64,000 bases of DNA, from NCBI RefSeq assembly GCF_021284765.1, contig NZ_CP089924.1, positions 2,064,001-2,128,000 on the forward strand. The letters run 5' to 3'. Position numbers and translations under genes: made by a program. Shown in pieces: positions 1 to 9,026 of this stretch (positions are counted from its first letter, which is position 1; the number at the start of each line of letters is the position of its first letter). This DNA comes from Lysobacter sp. 5GHs7-4 (lineage in GTDB: Bacteria; Pseudomonadota; Gammaproteobacteria; Xanthomonadales; Xanthomonadaceae). Below the pieces are notes generated by a model. The model was not told the DNA's origin. It saw only the letters and a program-made list of their open reading frames with translations, and ran no database searches.

Positions 1-10
1 GAGAAGATCG

Positions 11-322
11 ATGCCTGAGGACAAGATCGAGATTCGCAACGTCAACACGCCCGGCCGCACCGAGCGCGTGGATCGCGCCAAGTACGAGGCGATGCGCGCG
101 GCGCTGCTGTCGGTGCTGCCGCGCAAGGCGCCGGGCATGACGGTGGCGGACGCGAAAGCCGCCTTGCTGCCGGCGCTGCCGGAGGCTTTGTTTCCGCAGG
201 GCAAAACCGCAGGCTGGTGGCTGAAGGCGGTGCAGTTGGATCTGGAGGCCAAGGGCACGATCGCGCGCGCGGCGATCAAGCCGGTGCATTTGTATGCGGT
301 GGCGGGCAAGCAGGGGCGCTGA
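11..322 (+). CDS. small conserved protein, DUF6958-like
   Basis: This 103-aa cytosolic protein has no signal peptide or membrane segment. The N-terminal half begins KIEIRNVNTPGR and the C-terminal half carries GWWLKAVQLDLEAKG, a pattern I associate with the uncharacterised DUF6958 group, which looks like a small winged-helix fold. A purine-rich GAGAAG lies just before the ATG and would serve as the ribosome site, but only 10 bases upstream are visible, so an upstream operon partner cannot be excluded. The gene is followed by a repeat-rich gap and then by fimX on the other strand. Function is unknown; the family name is from memory and not verified. Confidence 0.75.
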   Translation: MPEDKIEIRNVNTPGRTERVDRAKYEAMRAALLSVLPRKAPGMTVADAKAALLPALPEALFPQGKTAGWWLKAVQLDLEAKGTIARAAIKPVHLYAVAGKQGR

Positions 323-367
323 GAGCGGCTTGCGGGCGGGTTGCTGAGCGATCGCGTTCGCGCGTAA

Positions 368-585
368 GAGCAAATCCCCCTCAATCCCCCTTTTTCAAAG
401 GGGAGGCCAAGGCCGTTCGTAGGATGCGGTGATAACCGCATCGTCGTCATGCGGGATGCGTTGGGGCTCGCGCAAAGAGCAAATCCCCCTCAGTCCCCCT
501 TTTTCAAAGGGGGAGGCTAAGGCGGTGCTGTCGCTTTTTTATGGGGGCGCAAAGGCATTCCCTCTGAATGCAAAGGGAGGCTGCA
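368..585. repeat. two hairpin repeats (copies a, b) plus a decayed third
   Basis: Two near-identical units lie at 368-405 and 477-514. Each has the core AAATCCCCCTCA followed by a hairpin, TCCCCCTTT-TTC-AAAGGGGGA. A decayed relative (CCCTCTGAATGCAAAGGGAGG) follows at about 560-580. At 418-441 there is part of another dispersed element (CGTAGGATGCGGTGA) also found at 18121 and 42785. No gene is visible from 323 to 618; this gap is repeat debris between convergent genes. Confidence 0.8.
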
Positions 586-618
586 ATAGGCCTGCTTTGC
601 GGTGGCGCTACGAGTTCC

Positions 619-2691
619 TTAGAACTCGTAGTCCATGTCCGGACCCGCCGCGGCCAGGAAGTGGCCCTGGGCGTAGTCGATGCCGGCGGCGAACAGGAAG
701 GACATGCTGGCCGCGTCCTGGACGAACTCGGCGATGGTCTGCTTGCCCAGTTCGCGCGCCTTGGCCGCGATCTCGCGGATGCGCTGCTGGTGGTCGGGAT
801 TGCTGGGCAGGTCTTCCATGAAGGCGCGGTCGATCTTGAGGAAGGACGCGTCGAAATGGCTGAGCATCTGGAACGAGTTCAGGCCCGAGCCGAACTGCTC
901 CAGCCCCACGCGCACGCCGAAACGCGCGACCCGGGCCTGGAACTCCTGCGCCGCGCGCAGGTGGGTGAAGACCTTGGACTCGGGCAGCTGCAGCACCAGC
1001 AGGCCGCCTTCGGCGTTTTGCCGCGCCAGCTGCTCTTCGATGTGCTGGAGCAGGCTTTCGTCCTGCAGCGAGGCCTGGGTGATCTTGACCAGCAGCAGGG
1101 TGCGCTTGCCGGCGCGCAGGCGTTCGCCGATGACCTGGATCGCCTTGCCGACCACCCAGCGGTCGATTTCCCACAGCAGGCCGTGTTCCTCGGCGATCTG
1201 CAGGAAGGTCAGCGGCTGCACCAGCTCGCCCGGCTCGCCCTGCATGCGCAGGTAGGCCTCGTACATCTCCATCGGCTCGCCGTGGAGATTGATCAGCGGC
1301 TGGTAGTTCATCAGGAAGCGGTCGGCGTCGAGCGCGTCGCGGATGCGCGTGACCCAGGCTTCGACGCGTTCGGACTCGGCGCGGTCGGCCGCGCCCGGGT
1401 CGAACAGTTCGGTGCGGTTGCCGCCGACGCCGATGCTGGACTGCACGCACTGGCTGGCCTTGCCCAGCACGGCGGTGACGCTGGCGATCTTCTCGCCGAT
1501 CTGCACGCCGCCGATGCTGACGGTGGTGTTGAGCGAGCGGCTGGGCGTTTCCAGCACGTGATCGGCGAATGCGGTGCGCAGGCGGTCGGCCAGGGCGGCG
1601 GTCGCGTGGTAGTCGCAGTTGGGCGTGAGCACGGCGAACTGGTGCTCGGAGAAGCGCGCGGCGACGTCGTCGGGACCGATCATGGTGCGCAGGCGCTCGC
1701 CGAACGCGGCGATCAGCTCGTCGGACGCGTCCAGGCCGATTTCCTGCAGCAGGCGCGCGTAGTGGTCCGGCTCGATCAGCAGCAGGCCGTGGTGGGTGTT
1801 GTTCTGGGCGGCGTCGGAGACCGCGTCCTCGAGCGCGCGCAGGAAGGTGGCGCGGTTGAGCAGGCCGGTGACCTGGTCGCGCTGGCGCAGGGCCTCGACC
1901 TCGCGCGCGAGTTCGGGATCGAACTCCTGGCGGCGCAGGATCACCTGCAGGCACTGCTCGCCTTCGTAGCTGGCGGGGGTGAATTCCATGATCGCGGCGA
2001 AGCTGCTGCCGTCCAGCGCGCGCGCCTCGGTCTCGTAGCGCGGCGGCGGCGGTTCGCCCTTGGACAGCTGCTTGAGCAGTTGCTTGAAGCCGTCGACCTG
2101 GCCGGGCGCGACCATGTCCAGCAGCGACATGCCCTCGATTTCCTCGAAGGACTCGAACCCGAAGATGTCCAGGTAGGCCGCGTTGGCGCGGATGTGCATG
2201 CCTTCGTGGATGTAGGCGATGGGCTCGCGCGAGGAATCGATCAGGCTGTCGCAGCGGCGTTCGGTCTCGCGCACCTGGGCTTCCAGGCGGCGCAGCGAGC
2301 GGCGCGCTTCCAGGTCGGCCCATTCGGCGCGGACCACATTTTGTATGTGGTCGGTGTGGCCGCGCAGGATCACGCTGCGCGCGCCCAGGGCCAGCACTTC
2401 CAGCAGGCGGGTGTCGTCGACGTTGTCCAGCAGCACCAGTACCGGCAGGTCCTTGCCGGTGCTGTCGACCTGCTGCATGACTTTGGCCAGCGGCACGTTG
2501 CGCGCGTCGCGCGCGGCCAACACCAGGTCCTGGGCCTGGCCGACCTGGGTGGCCAGCTCGGCTTCGTTCTCGGGACGCGACGGGCGCACGGCGATGCCGC
2601 TGTTGCGCAGGCCGCTGACGATGGCTTCCGCCGCTTCGACGCTGTCGTCGACGATCAGCAGGCGCAGCACCATGTCTTTGCCGAATTGCAT
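619..2691 (-). CDS. fimX: FimX-like REC-PAS-GGDEF-EAL c-di-GMP receptor
   Basis: The 690-aa protein has a receiver domain (about 10-125), PAS (145-255), GGDEF (270-435) and EAL (445-690), the order and length of xanthomonad FimX. FimX binds c-di-GMP through its EAL domain and promotes type IV pilus assembly and twitching. Both enzyme signatures are degenerate: SEHQF (348-352) replaces GGDEF and EAY (478-480) replaces EAL, so it should be a receptor rather than an enzyme. The receiver keeps acidic D15/D16 but has Ala where the phosphorylated Asp is expected (about residue 60). A strong GGAGG lies 7-8 bases before the ATG. It faces away from the small gene at 11-322 and reads in the same direction as epmB, 62 bp downstream of that gene's stop. 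The family is clear; the name FimX rests on architecture, length and degenerate motifs. Confidence 0.8.
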   Translation of the reverse strand: MQFGKDMVLRLLIVDDSVEAAEAIVSGLRNSGIAVRPSRPENEAELATQVGQAQDLVLAARDARNVPLAKVMQQVDSTGKDLPVLVLLDNVDDTRLLEVLALGARSVILRGHTDHIQNVVRAEWADLEARRSLRRLEAQVRETERRCDSLIDSSREPIAYIHEGMHIRANAAYLDIFGFESFEEIEGMSLLDMVAPGQVDGFKQLLKQLSKGEPPPPRYETEARALDGSSFAAIMEFTPASYEGEQCLQVILRRQEFDPELAREVEALRQRDQVTGLLNRATFLRALEDAVSDAAQNNTHHGLLLIEPDHYARLLQEIGLDASDELIAAFGERLRTMIGPDDVAARFSEHQFAVLTPNCDYHATAALADRLRTAFADHVLETPSRSLNTTVSIGGVQIGEKIASVTAVLGKASQCVQSSIGVGGNRTELFDPGAADRAESERVEAWVTRIRDALDADRFLMNYQPLINLHGEPMEMYEAYLRMQGEPGELVQPLTFLQIAEEHGLLWEIDRWVVGKAIQVIGERLRAGKRTLLLVKITQASLQDESLLQHIEEQLARQNAEGGLLVLQLPESKVFTHLRAAQEFQARVARFGVRVGLEQFGSGLNSFQMLSHFDASFLKIDRAFMEDLPSNPDHQQRIREIAAKARELGKQTIAEFVQDAASMSFLFAAGIDYAQGHFLAAAGPDMDYEF

Positions 2692-2753
2692 TCACCACCT
2701 CCGTGGCCCGCGTTTATGACACGAAGGCCGTGCCGGAGTCCATGCGAACCGCG

Positions 2754-3785
2754 TTACAGCGGTCGCTTTCCAGGATCTCCGGCGATCTCTCGCACCAGTT
2801 TTGGAACCAGGTAGCCAGAAAGCCGCGCGGCCAGCGCACGATGCAACGCGCGGGCGCGTTCGTCGTCGATTTCGAAGTGCGCAGCCCCCTGCACACGATC
2901 GAGTTGATGCAGATAGTACGGCAGTACGCCGGCGTGGAAACCACGCTCGCTCAAATCTGCGAGCGCCTCGACGCTATCGTTGACGCCGCGCAGCAGCACG
3001 GCCTGGTTGAGCAGGACCGCGCCGGTCGCGCGCAGGGCAGCCAGGGCCGCGTCCACGGAGGCGTCGAACTCCTGGGCGTGGTTGGCGTGCAGCACCACCG
3101 TCACCGGCCAGGGCAGGGCGCGCAGCCAGGCCAGCAGGGGCGCGTCGACGCGCTCGGGCAGGACCACCGGCAGGCGGGTGTGGATGCGCAGGCGCTTGAG
3201 GTGGGGCACGGCGGCCAGGGCGTCGGTCAGCTCGGCCAGCTTGGGTGTGGCCAGCGACCAGGGGTCGCCGCCGGACAGGATGACCTCGTCGATGCCCGGG
3301 TCGGCCGCGATCAGCTCGATCGCACCGCGCCAGCCGGCCGCGGCCGCGGTTTCCTCGGCGTAGGGGAAGTGGCGGCGGAAGCAGTAGCGGCAATGGATGG
3401 CGCAGCTGCCGGTGGTCACCAGCAGGGCGCGGCCGCGGTACTTGCGGATCACCCCGTCGCCGGCCTTCGCCAAGCCGTCGCCGACCGCGTCCAGGGCGTA
3501 GCCGGGCATGGGCCGCAGCTCCTGGTCCAGCGGCAGGACCTGGCGCAGCAGGGGGTCGTGCGGGTCGCCGGCGCGCATGCGGGCGACGAAGCCGCGCGGC
3601 ACCCGCAGCGGGAACTGCGCGGCGGCGGCCTCGGAGACCCCGGCCGCGACGCCGTCCAGCCCCAGCAGGCCCAGCAGCTCGCGCGGATCGCGCACCGCGT
3701 CGCGCCATAGCGTCTGCCAGCGCGGGGGCGCGACGGAGCGCTCTAGGGGCTGCGGCTGTATGGAGGCCGGGGCTGCGGGTATCAT
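2754..3785 (-). CDS. epmB: EF-P (R)-beta-lysine synthesis enzyme EpmB (lysine 2,3-aminomutase family)
   Basis: This 343-aa radical-SAM, PLP-dependent enzyme converts (S)-alpha-lysine to (R)-beta-lysine, which EpmA attaches to elongation factor P. The radical-SAM cluster motif is C128-x3-C132-x2-C135 (CAIHCRYC). A SGGDP motif follows for SAM binding, and K329 in PKLVRE near the C-terminus is the expected PLP lysine. It is divergent from efp across about 216 bp, the same arrangement as in E. coli, which fixes the assignment as EpmB rather than a catabolic lysine aminomutase; the length is also the short EpmB type. The ATG has no strong ribosome site. EpmA is not in the window. Confidence 0.93.
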   Translation of the reverse strand: MIPAAPASIQPQPLERSVAPPRWQTLWRDAVRDPRELLGLLGLDGVAAGVSEAAAAQFPLRVPRGFVARMRAGDPHDPLLRQVLPLDQELRPMPGYALDAVGDGLAKAGDGVIRKYRGRALLVTTGSCAIHCRYCFRRHFPYAEETAAAAGWRGAIELIAADPGIDEVILSGGDPWSLATPKLAELTDALAAVPHLKRLRIHTRLPVVLPERVDAPLLAWLRALPWPVTVVLHANHAQEFDASVDAALAALRATGAVLLNQAVLLRGVNDSVEALADLSERGFHAGVLPYYLHQLDRVQGAAHFEIDDERARALHRALAARLSGYLVPKLVREIAGDPGKRPL

Positions 3786-4001
3786 GCGGGGCTAGCTTGT
3801 ATGGATACGGTTTGTGGGGCGGGCGTCCCGGGGGTTCCCGGTGCCGGTCCCGTTCGCGTCCCACCCGGCCTGATGGCGGCGGTGACAGACGCAGCCCGAC
3901 ATTCTAGCCTCCCGCCGCCGGCGCGGCGGCCCCGACCCGTCGGGGCCTCGCGATCCGACGGGCGCAACCGCCTCATTCTTAAAATTCGCAGGAGTTTCAG
4001 C
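3786..4001. promoter_or_regulatory. divergent epmB/efp intergenic region
   Basis: This 216-bp spacer must hold the promoters of both genes. The efp side ends with CTCATTCTTAAAATTCGCAGGAG; AGGAG at 3990-3994 is the ribosome site, 7 bases before the efp ATG, and the short AT-rich stretch at 3974-3988 is 5' UTR or promoter sequence. No operator palindrome was recognised. Confidence 0.4.
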
Positions 4002-4568
4002 ATGGCCAGCTTGGGCATGAACGACGTCAAGACCGGACAGAAGATCCTGGTCAATAACGACCCGTGCATCATCACCGAGACCGAGTACGTCAAGCCGGGC
4101 AAGGGCCAGGCCTTCACCCGCGTCAAGTACCGCAGCATCAAGTCCGGCCGCGTGGTCGAAATGACCATGAAGGCCACCGACAGCGTCGAGCAGGCCGACG
4201 TGGTCGACACCGACATGCAGTACCTGTACTCCGACGGCGAGTACTGGCACTTCATGAACCAGGAGTCGTTCGAGCAGGTCCAGTCCGACAAGGCCGGCAT
4301 GGGCGGCGCCGAGAAGTGGCTCAAGGGCGAGGAAGAGTGCGTGGTGACGCTGTGGAACGGCGTGCCGATCGCGGTCCAGCCGCCGAACTTCGTCGAGCTC
4401 AAGATCACCGAGACCGACCCCGGCGTGCGCGGCGACACCTCCGGCGGCGGCGGCAAGCCGGCCACGCTGGAAACCGGCGCGGTGGTGCGCGTGCCGCTGT
4501 TCGTCGGCCAGGAAGAAATCATCAAGGTCGACACCCGCTCGGGTGAGTACGTCAGCCGAGTGAAGTGA
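4002..4568 (+). CDS. efp: elongation factor P
   Basis: EF-P (188 aa) binds ribosomes stalled on polyproline stretches and stimulates peptide bond formation. The modified residue is visible: Lys34 in the loop VKPGKGQAF, the position that is beta-lysylated in the EpmA/EpmB branch. This agrees with epmB next door, not with the Arg32/EarP or deoxyhypusine-like branches. The N-terminal KOW-like barrel (about 1-65) and two OB domains are of normal length. The frame is open upstream to 3801, but the ATG at 4002 with AGGAG 7 bases before it gives the canonical N-terminus. A 10-bp stem hairpin follows the stop. Confidence 0.97.
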   Translation: MASLGMNDVKTGQKILVNNDPCIITETEYVKPGKGQAFTRVKYRSIKSGRVVEMTMKATDSVEQADVVDTDMQYLYSDGEYWHFMNQESFEQVQSDKAGMGGAEKWLKGEEECVVTLWNGVPIAVQPPNFVELKITETDPGVRGDTSGGGGKPATLETGAVVRVPLFVGQEEIIKVDTRSGEYVSRVK

Positions 4569-4577
4569 CGATCCGGC

Positions 4578-4606
4578 CCGTGGCCGCATAGCGGCCACGG
4601 CTTTGC
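4578..4606 (+). terminator. hairpin after efp, possible terminator
   Basis: A perfect 10-bp stem CCGTGGCCGC/GCGGCCACGG with a 3-base loop lies 9 bases past the efp stop. It is followed by only CTTTG, so the U-tract is weak. It also merges into the 78-bp repeat that starts here, so it may be part of the repeat rather than a dedicated terminator. Confidence 0.45.
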
Positions 4607-4795
4607 CGGATCGTCATCCCCGCGAAAGCGGGGATCCAGTGCCTTCAGCGCGCGACCCGCTGCCGCGCAGCGGCCCACGCTTTGCCGGACGTCATCCCCG
4701 CGTAGGCGGGGATCCAGCGCCTTCAGCGCGCACCCCGCTGCCGCGCAGCGGCCCACGCTTTGCCGGACGTCATCCCCGCGTAGGCGGGGGTGAGG
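4590..4795. repeat. 78-bp tandem repeat with REP-like palindromes
   Basis: The unit repeats exactly every 78 bp: GTCATCCCC begins at 4613, 4691 and 4769. Each unit contains the palindromic core CCCCGCG(A/T)A(A/G)GCGGGG followed by ATCCAG, then CCTTCAGCGCGC and CCGCTGCCGCGCAGCGG. There are two full copies and a truncated third. Open frames across this stretch have low-complexity, repeat-derived translations and are not genes. From 4796 to about 5085 I see no gene, only further repeat-like sequence. Confidence 0.85.
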
Positions 4796-5087
4796 GCGTG
4801 CCGCTTGCGAGCCACTGGCTCGCGCACGACCGAACGCCCGAGCGCTGGCGCTCGGGCCGGGCGTCCACCGTTGCGTCGTCCTTCAACCCAGTCGCCGCGA
4901 AAGCGGGTCGAGCCCGCGACCTAACTCTGACTCGCGCGAAATCCTCCTCGCGAAACCCGGCGCTCTGCCCGGACGAAGCCCTGGGTGTTCGGCTCCGCCG
5001 AAGTAAGGCAGAGCCCACGTTCGCGGTAATGACGTTGGGGTGGTTTCACGGCGAGCCCAAACCAACCCGTTCCGACGACCCCAACCA

Positions 5088-5196
5088 CCGTCATTCCGGC
5101 GCAAGCCGGAACCCATGTTGCCGTTGCCGGCCCACCCGCAACGTCATGGTCAAGGAGCAAAATCGAAATGGGTTCCGGCTTACGCCGGAATGACGG
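5088..5196. repeat. inverted pair of REP elements
   Basis: The left unit at 5088-5115 (CGTCATTCCGGCGCAAGCCGG then AACCCA) and the right unit at 5168-5196 (TGGGTTCCGGCTTACGCCGG then AATGACG) are inverted copies, each with an internal CCGGC/GCCGG hairpin, separated by 52 bp. A single copy of the same unit occurs at 33403-33430. This is a classic head-to-head REP pair; it lies about 120 bp upstream of the deaminase gene. Confidence 0.8.
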
Positions 5197-5313
5197 CATC
5201 GGGAACGCGGCGTGTGCATGCGCCCAGCCCCACGCCCCATCGCTCCAGCAAAGATCCCCCGCTTCGGCCAAAATAGCGTCCTGGCCGCCCGGCCCGGATG
5301 CACAGGAGCGCAG

Positions 5314-6654
5314 ATGACCATCGATACCCCAGCCAACGCCTGCGACCTGTTGATCGAAGCGGGCTGGGTGGTTCCGGTCGAACCGCACGCGGTAGTGCTG
5401 GAGGACCATGCCGTGGCGATCCGCGGCGGCGTCATCGTCGACGTGCTGCCCATCGCCGAGGCGCGCGCCCGTTACCGCGCCGCCGAAACCGTATCGCGCC
5501 CGGACGCGGCGCTGATCCCGGGCATGGTCAATGCCCATACCCACAACCCGATGACCCTGCTGCGCGGCATCGCCGACGATCTGCCGCTGATGGAATGGCT
5601 GCAGGGCCACATCTGGCCGGTCGAGGCGGCGGTGATCGGGCCGCAGTTCGTCGAGGACGGCATCGCCCTGGCGATCGCCGAGATGCTGCGCGGCGGCACC
5701 ACCTGCGCCAACGAGAACTACTTCTTCCCGGACGTGCAGGCCGCCGTCTACAAGCGTCACGGCTTCCGCGCCCGCGTCGGCCTGCCGGTGATCGATTTCC
5801 CGACCGCCTGGGCCAAGAGCGCCGACGAATATTTCGACCGCGCCGGCGAGGTCCACGACCTGTGGCGCGACGATCCGCTGGTCGCCACCGCGTTCGCGCC
5901 GCACGCGCCGTACACGGTCAACGATGCGAACTTCGAGCGCATCCGCATGCTCGCCGACCAGCTCGACCTGCCGGTGCACCTGCACACCCACGAGACCGCG
6001 CAGGAAATCGCCGACTCGATCAAGCTGCACGGCCAGCGCCCGCTGGCGCGGCTGGACCGCCTGGGTCTGGTCACCGACCGCCTGATCGCGGTGCACATGA
6101 CCCAGCTCACCGATGCCGAGATCGAGCTGTGCGCGCAGCGCGGCGTCAGCGTGGTGCATTGCCCGGAATCCAACCTCAAGCTGGCCTCGGGCTTCTGCCC
6201 GGCCTGCAAGCTGCAGCGCGCCGGCGTCAACCTGGCCATCGGCACCGACGGCTGCGCCAGCAACAACGACCTGGACATGTTCGGCGAAACCCGCACCGCG
6301 GCGCTGCTGGCCAAGGCGGTGGCCGACGACGCCTCGGCGCTGGACGCGTTCAGCGCGCTGCGCGCGGCGACGCTGGGCGGCGCGCGCGCGCTGGGCTTCG
6401 AGGCCAAGATCGGTTCGATCGAGATCGGCAAGCAGGCCGATCTGGTCTGCGTCGACCTGGGCCAGCTGGAAACCCAGCCGCTGCACCATGTGGTCTCGCA
6501 GCTGATCTACGCCACCGGCCGCCATCAGGTCAGCGACGTCTGGATCGCCGGCGCGGCCAAGCTGCGCGAGCGTGTGTTGGTCGATATCGATATGCCGGCG
6601 CTGATCTCCAACGCGCGCCAATGGCGCGGTCGCATCGCCGCGCTCGGACGCTGA
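5314..6654 (+). CDS. mtaD: TRZ/ATZ-family amidohydrolase, probable 5'-methylthioadenosine/S-adenosylhomocysteine deaminase
   Basis: This 446-aa metal-dependent amidohydrolase is predicted to deaminate methylthioadenosine and/or S-adenosylhomocysteine. The metal ligands are visible: H75 and H77 in NAHTHNP, a later HTHETAQ segment, the HCPESNLKL helix and the [14 protein letters not shown] motif with its Asp. The ATG at 5314 has AGGAG 5 bases upstream; in-frame sequence further upstream lacks a good start. It is the first gene of a same-strand run into ubiG (40 bp) and the HAD phosphatase. This order, deaminase-ubiG-phosphatase, is also known from Pseudomonas aeruginosa (PA3170-PA3172), where the first gene product has MTA deaminase activity. 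Guanine or triazine substrates cannot be excluded from sequence. Confidence 0.85.
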   Translation: MTIDTPANACDLLIEAGWVVPVEPHAVVLEDHAVAIRGGVIVDVLPIAEARARYRAAETVSRPDAALIPGMVNAHTHNPMTLLRGIADDLPLMEWLQGHIWPVEAAVIGPQFVEDGIALAIAEMLRGGTTCANENYFFPDVQAAVYKRHGFRARVGLPVIDFPTAWAKSADEYFDRAGEVHDLWRDDPLVATAFAPHAPYTVNDANFERIRMLADQLDLPVHLHTHETAQEIADSIKLHGQRPLARLDRLGLVTDRLIAVHMTQLTDAEIELCAQRGVSVVHCPESNLKLASGFCPACKLQRAGVNLAIGTDGCASNNDLDMFGETRTAALLAKAVADDASALDAFSALRAATLGGARALGFEAKIGSIEIGKQADLVCVDLGQLETQPLHHVVSQLIYATGRHQVSDVWIAGAAKLRERVLVDIDMPALISNARQWRGRIAALGR

Positions 6655-6694
6655 GCCCGGCGCCGTCCCCTACAAGATTCGTACAGGCAACCCA

Positions 6695-7444
6695 ATGAAC
6701 GCACACGGCAGCGCGTCCGAGCCGGCCCAGGCCGGCGGCGACGACAACTTCAGCCAGGCCGAACTCGACAAGTTCGGCGCCCTCGCCAACCGCTGGTGGG
6801 ATCCGCAGGGTCCGCAGAAGGCGCTGCACGCGCTCAATCCGGCGCGCTTGGGCTATGTCGCCGAACGCACCGCGCTCAGCGGCGCGCGCGTGCTCGACGT
6901 CGGCTGCGGCGGCGGGCTGCTCAGCGAAGCATTGGCCGGCGCCGGCGCCGATGTGGTCGCGATCGACCTCGCGCCGGAACTGCTCAAGGTGGCGCGCCTG
7001 CACAAGCTGGAAACCGGCGTGCGCGTGGACTATCGCCTGCAGTCGGTGGAGTCGCTGGCGGCCGAACAGCCGGGCAGTTTCGATGCCATCACCTGCATGG
7101 AAATGCTCGAGCACGTGCCCGATCCCTCGGCCATCGTGCGCGCCTGCGCGAGCCTGCTGAAGCCGGGCGGTCGCTTGTTCCTGTCCACGCTCAACCGCAC
7201 GCCGGCCGCGTTCGCGCTGGCCATCGTCGGCGCCGAGTACGTCGCCCGCGTGCTGCCCAAGGGCACCCACCAGTACCGCGATTTCATCAAGCCGTCCGAA
7301 CTGGCGGCCTGGCTGCGCGGCGCGCAGATGCAACTGGAGGACGTCAGCGGATTGATGTACGAACCCTGGCGCAACGCCGCGCGCGTGATCGCGCGCACCG
7401 ACGTCAATTACCTGGCCTGCGCGCGCAAGCCGGAGACGGCATGA
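6695..7444 (+). CDS. ubiG: ubiquinone biosynthesis O-methyltransferase UbiG
   Basis: UbiG (249 aa) carries out both O-methylations in ubiquinone synthesis, using S-adenosylmethionine. SAM motif I is DVGCGGG (68-74), preceded by the family segment [14 protein letters not shown]; motif post-I (VVAIDLAPE) and the membrane-association region near [12 protein letters not shown] are present. The stop codon overlaps the next ATG (ATGA at 7441-7444), so the phosphatase is translationally coupled. The length is typical. Confidence 0.95.
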   Translation: MNAHGSASEPAQAGGDDNFSQAELDKFGALANRWWDPQGPQKALHALNPARLGYVAERTALSGARVLDVGCGGGLLSEALAGAGADVVAIDLAPELLKVARLHKLETGVRVDYRLQSVESLAAEQPGSFDAITCMEMLEHVPDPSAIVRACASLLKPGGRLFLSTLNRTPAAFALAIVGAEYVARVLPKGTHQYRDFIKPSELAAWLRGAQMQLEDVSGLMYEPWRNAARVIARTDVNYLACARKPETA

Positions 7445-8127
7445 ACCACGAAGCCGCGGTGCGTTTTCCCAAGGCGGTGCTGTTCGACCTGGACGGCACC
7501 TTGCTCGACAGTGCGCCGGACATGCTGGCCGCGCTGAACGTCATGCGCGCCGCGCGCGGCGACGCGCCGATGCCGCTGTCGCAGCTGCGCCCACACGTGT
7601 CGCGCGGCGGGCAGGCCATGCTGGCGGCGGCGTTCCCGGACGTGGCGATGGAGGAGCGCAGCGGCTGGCTGCAGGCCTTCCTCGATCTGTATCAACAAGA
7701 GCTCGGCAAGCACAGCGGGCCGTTCGAAGGCATCGAAGCGATGCTGGCCGAACTGGAAGCGGCCGGCAGCGTCTGGGGCATCGTCACCAACAAGCCCGAG
7801 TACCTGGCGCAGCTGCTGATGCCGCTGCTGGGCTGGGAATCGCGCTGCGCGGTGCTGATCGGCGGCGACACCCTGCCCAAGCGCAAGCCCGATCCGCTGC
7901 AGCTGCTCGTGGCCGCCGAACGCATCGGCATCGCGCCCGCGGACTGCGTCTACGTCGGCGACGACGAACGCGACATCATCGCCGCGCGCGCCGCCGGCAT
8001 GGCCTCGGTGGTCGCGTTGTGGGGTTATCGCCTGGCCGAGGACGACCCGATCGCCTGGCAGGGCGACCGCATGATCGAAGCGCCGCAGACCCTGTGCGCC
8101 GCGGCGGCCTGGCCGCACGGGCGATGA
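7441..8127 (+). CDS. gph: HAD-family phosphatase, Gph/MupP type
   Basis: The 228-aa HAD hydrolase has motif [14 protein letters not shown] (nucleophile and acid/base Asp), motif II IVTNKP, motif III lysine in LPKRKPDP and motif IV GDDERD. It would be annotated phosphoglycolate phosphatase by family. Its position directly after ubiG matches MupP of Pseudomonas, an N-acetylmuramic acid 6-phosphate phosphatase in peptidoglycan recycling, so substrate assignment is open between the two. The start overlaps the ubiG stop (ATGA) and its stop overlaps the next start in the same way. Confidence 0.85.
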   Translation: MNHEAAVRFPKAVLFDLDGTLLDSAPDMLAALNVMRAARGDAPMPLSQLRPHVSRGGQAMLAAAFPDVAMEERSGWLQAFLDLYQQELGKHSGPFEGIEAMLAELEAAGSVWGIVTNKPEYLAQLLMPLLGWESRCAVLIGGDTLPKRKPDPLQLLVAAERIGIAPADCVYVGDDERDIIAARAAGMASVVALWGYRLAEDDPIAWQGDRMIEAPQTLCAAAAWPHGR

Positions 8128-8879
8128 GCCCGCAGACCGACGGCGCGCCGGCGTCCGACGAGGGCGCGCACGCGCCCGACGATGCCCTGGCCAGCTTCAT
8201 CGGCAAGTGGCGCGCGCGCTGGCCGGAGTGGGCGCTGGCGGAAACCTTCGTGCCGGCCGCGCAACGCGAGACCGCGCTGGCCTGGGCCGCGCTGCAGCAG
8301 GAACTGGCCGACGCCGCCTGGGGCGGCCGCGACGCGCGTCCGGGCGAACTCAAGCTGGGCTGGTGGCTGGAAGAGCTGCAAGGCTGGTCGCTGGGCCGGC
8401 GCCGGCACCCGCTGGGGCAAACCCTGCAACGCCGTCCCGCGCCCTGGGCCGCGCTCGCCGCGGCGCTGCCGACGCTGCTGGACACACGCGAACGCCCGCT
8501 GGACCGCGACGACGCGATCGGCCAGCTGCGCACCTACGCGGGCGCGCTGGCCGCCGTCGATGCGGCGCTGTTCGGAACCCAGGCGGGCGAGGGCGACAAC
8601 GCCGTGGTCGCCGCCGGCCTGCTGCACGCGCGCCTGGCCCACGAGGGCGCCAGCGCCGTGCCGCTGAGCGTGCTCGCGCAGGCGGGCGAGGACGCCGCGA
8701 TCGCCGTCTGGACACGGGATCTGCACGCGCATTGGCCGAAACCGCCGGCGGCGACCGTGCCGCGCCGGCTGTGGGCCGCGTTGGCGTCGGCACGCCTGCG
8801 CGGCGGCGACGCGGCCCGGCCGCTGTCGCCCTGGCGCGCGCTGCTCAGCGGCTGGCGCGGCGCGCGCGGCCGGCGCTAA
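8124..8879 (+). CDS. squalene/phytoene synthase-like protein
   Basis: The 251-aa protein starts at an ATGA overlap with the phosphatase. The segment GELKLGWWLEEL followed about ten residues later by RRHPLGQTL matches the conserved 'RLQWWRxEL...HP' region of the squalene/phytoene synthase superfamily, including the NDUFAF6-like branch. The Asp-rich DxxxD motifs needed to bind two prenyl diphosphates are not evident, so a true prenyl-coupling activity is doubtful. It is rich in Ala, Arg and Leu and appears cytosolic. Operon position suggests a link to quinone or cell-wall metabolism, but no function can be assigned. Confidence 0.65.
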   Translation: MSPQTDGAPASDEGAHAPDDALASFIGKWRARWPEWALAETFVPAAQRETALAWAALQQELADAAWGGRDARPGELKLGWWLEELQGWSLGRRRHPLGQTLQRRPAPWAALAAALPTLLDTRERPLDRDDAIGQLRTYAGALAAVDAALFGTQAGEGDNAVVAAGLLHARLAHEGASAVPLSVLAQAGEDAAIAVWTRDLHAHWPKPPAATVPRRLWAALASARLRGGDAARPLSPWRALLSGWRGARGRR

Positions 8880-9026
8880 GCCGGTCGCGGCAGGTAGGCG
8901 CCGGCCGCGGCGCGCCCAAGCCGGGCCGCGCAGACACAGCGTTTCAGCCCCGGACAGGGGCGGGCGCGGCGCGGCCGGTAGAATGGTGCCCGTTGCGGTC
9001 CCCCACGCCGCCCCATCGAAGCTGTC

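Noticed and set aside
568..2814. Long open frame (748 codons) antisense to fimX
   Set aside because: It mirrors the codon bias of a high-GC gene; the translation is Ala/Gly/Gln/His-rich without domains, while the minus strand encodes a clear four-domain protein.
4590..4795. Possible CRISPR array
   Set aside because: The 78-bp repeats are direct tandems without unique spacers, and no cas genes are near.
4603..5193. 196-codon open frame after efp
   Set aside because: It is made of the 78-bp repeats and REP elements; typical repeat-derived translation (HPRVGGDPA and similar).
8124..8879. Functional phytoene or squalene synthase
   Set aside because: The fold signature is present but the Asp-rich diphosphate-binding motifs are not evident and no carotenoid or hopanoid genes are nearby, so only 'like' is used.
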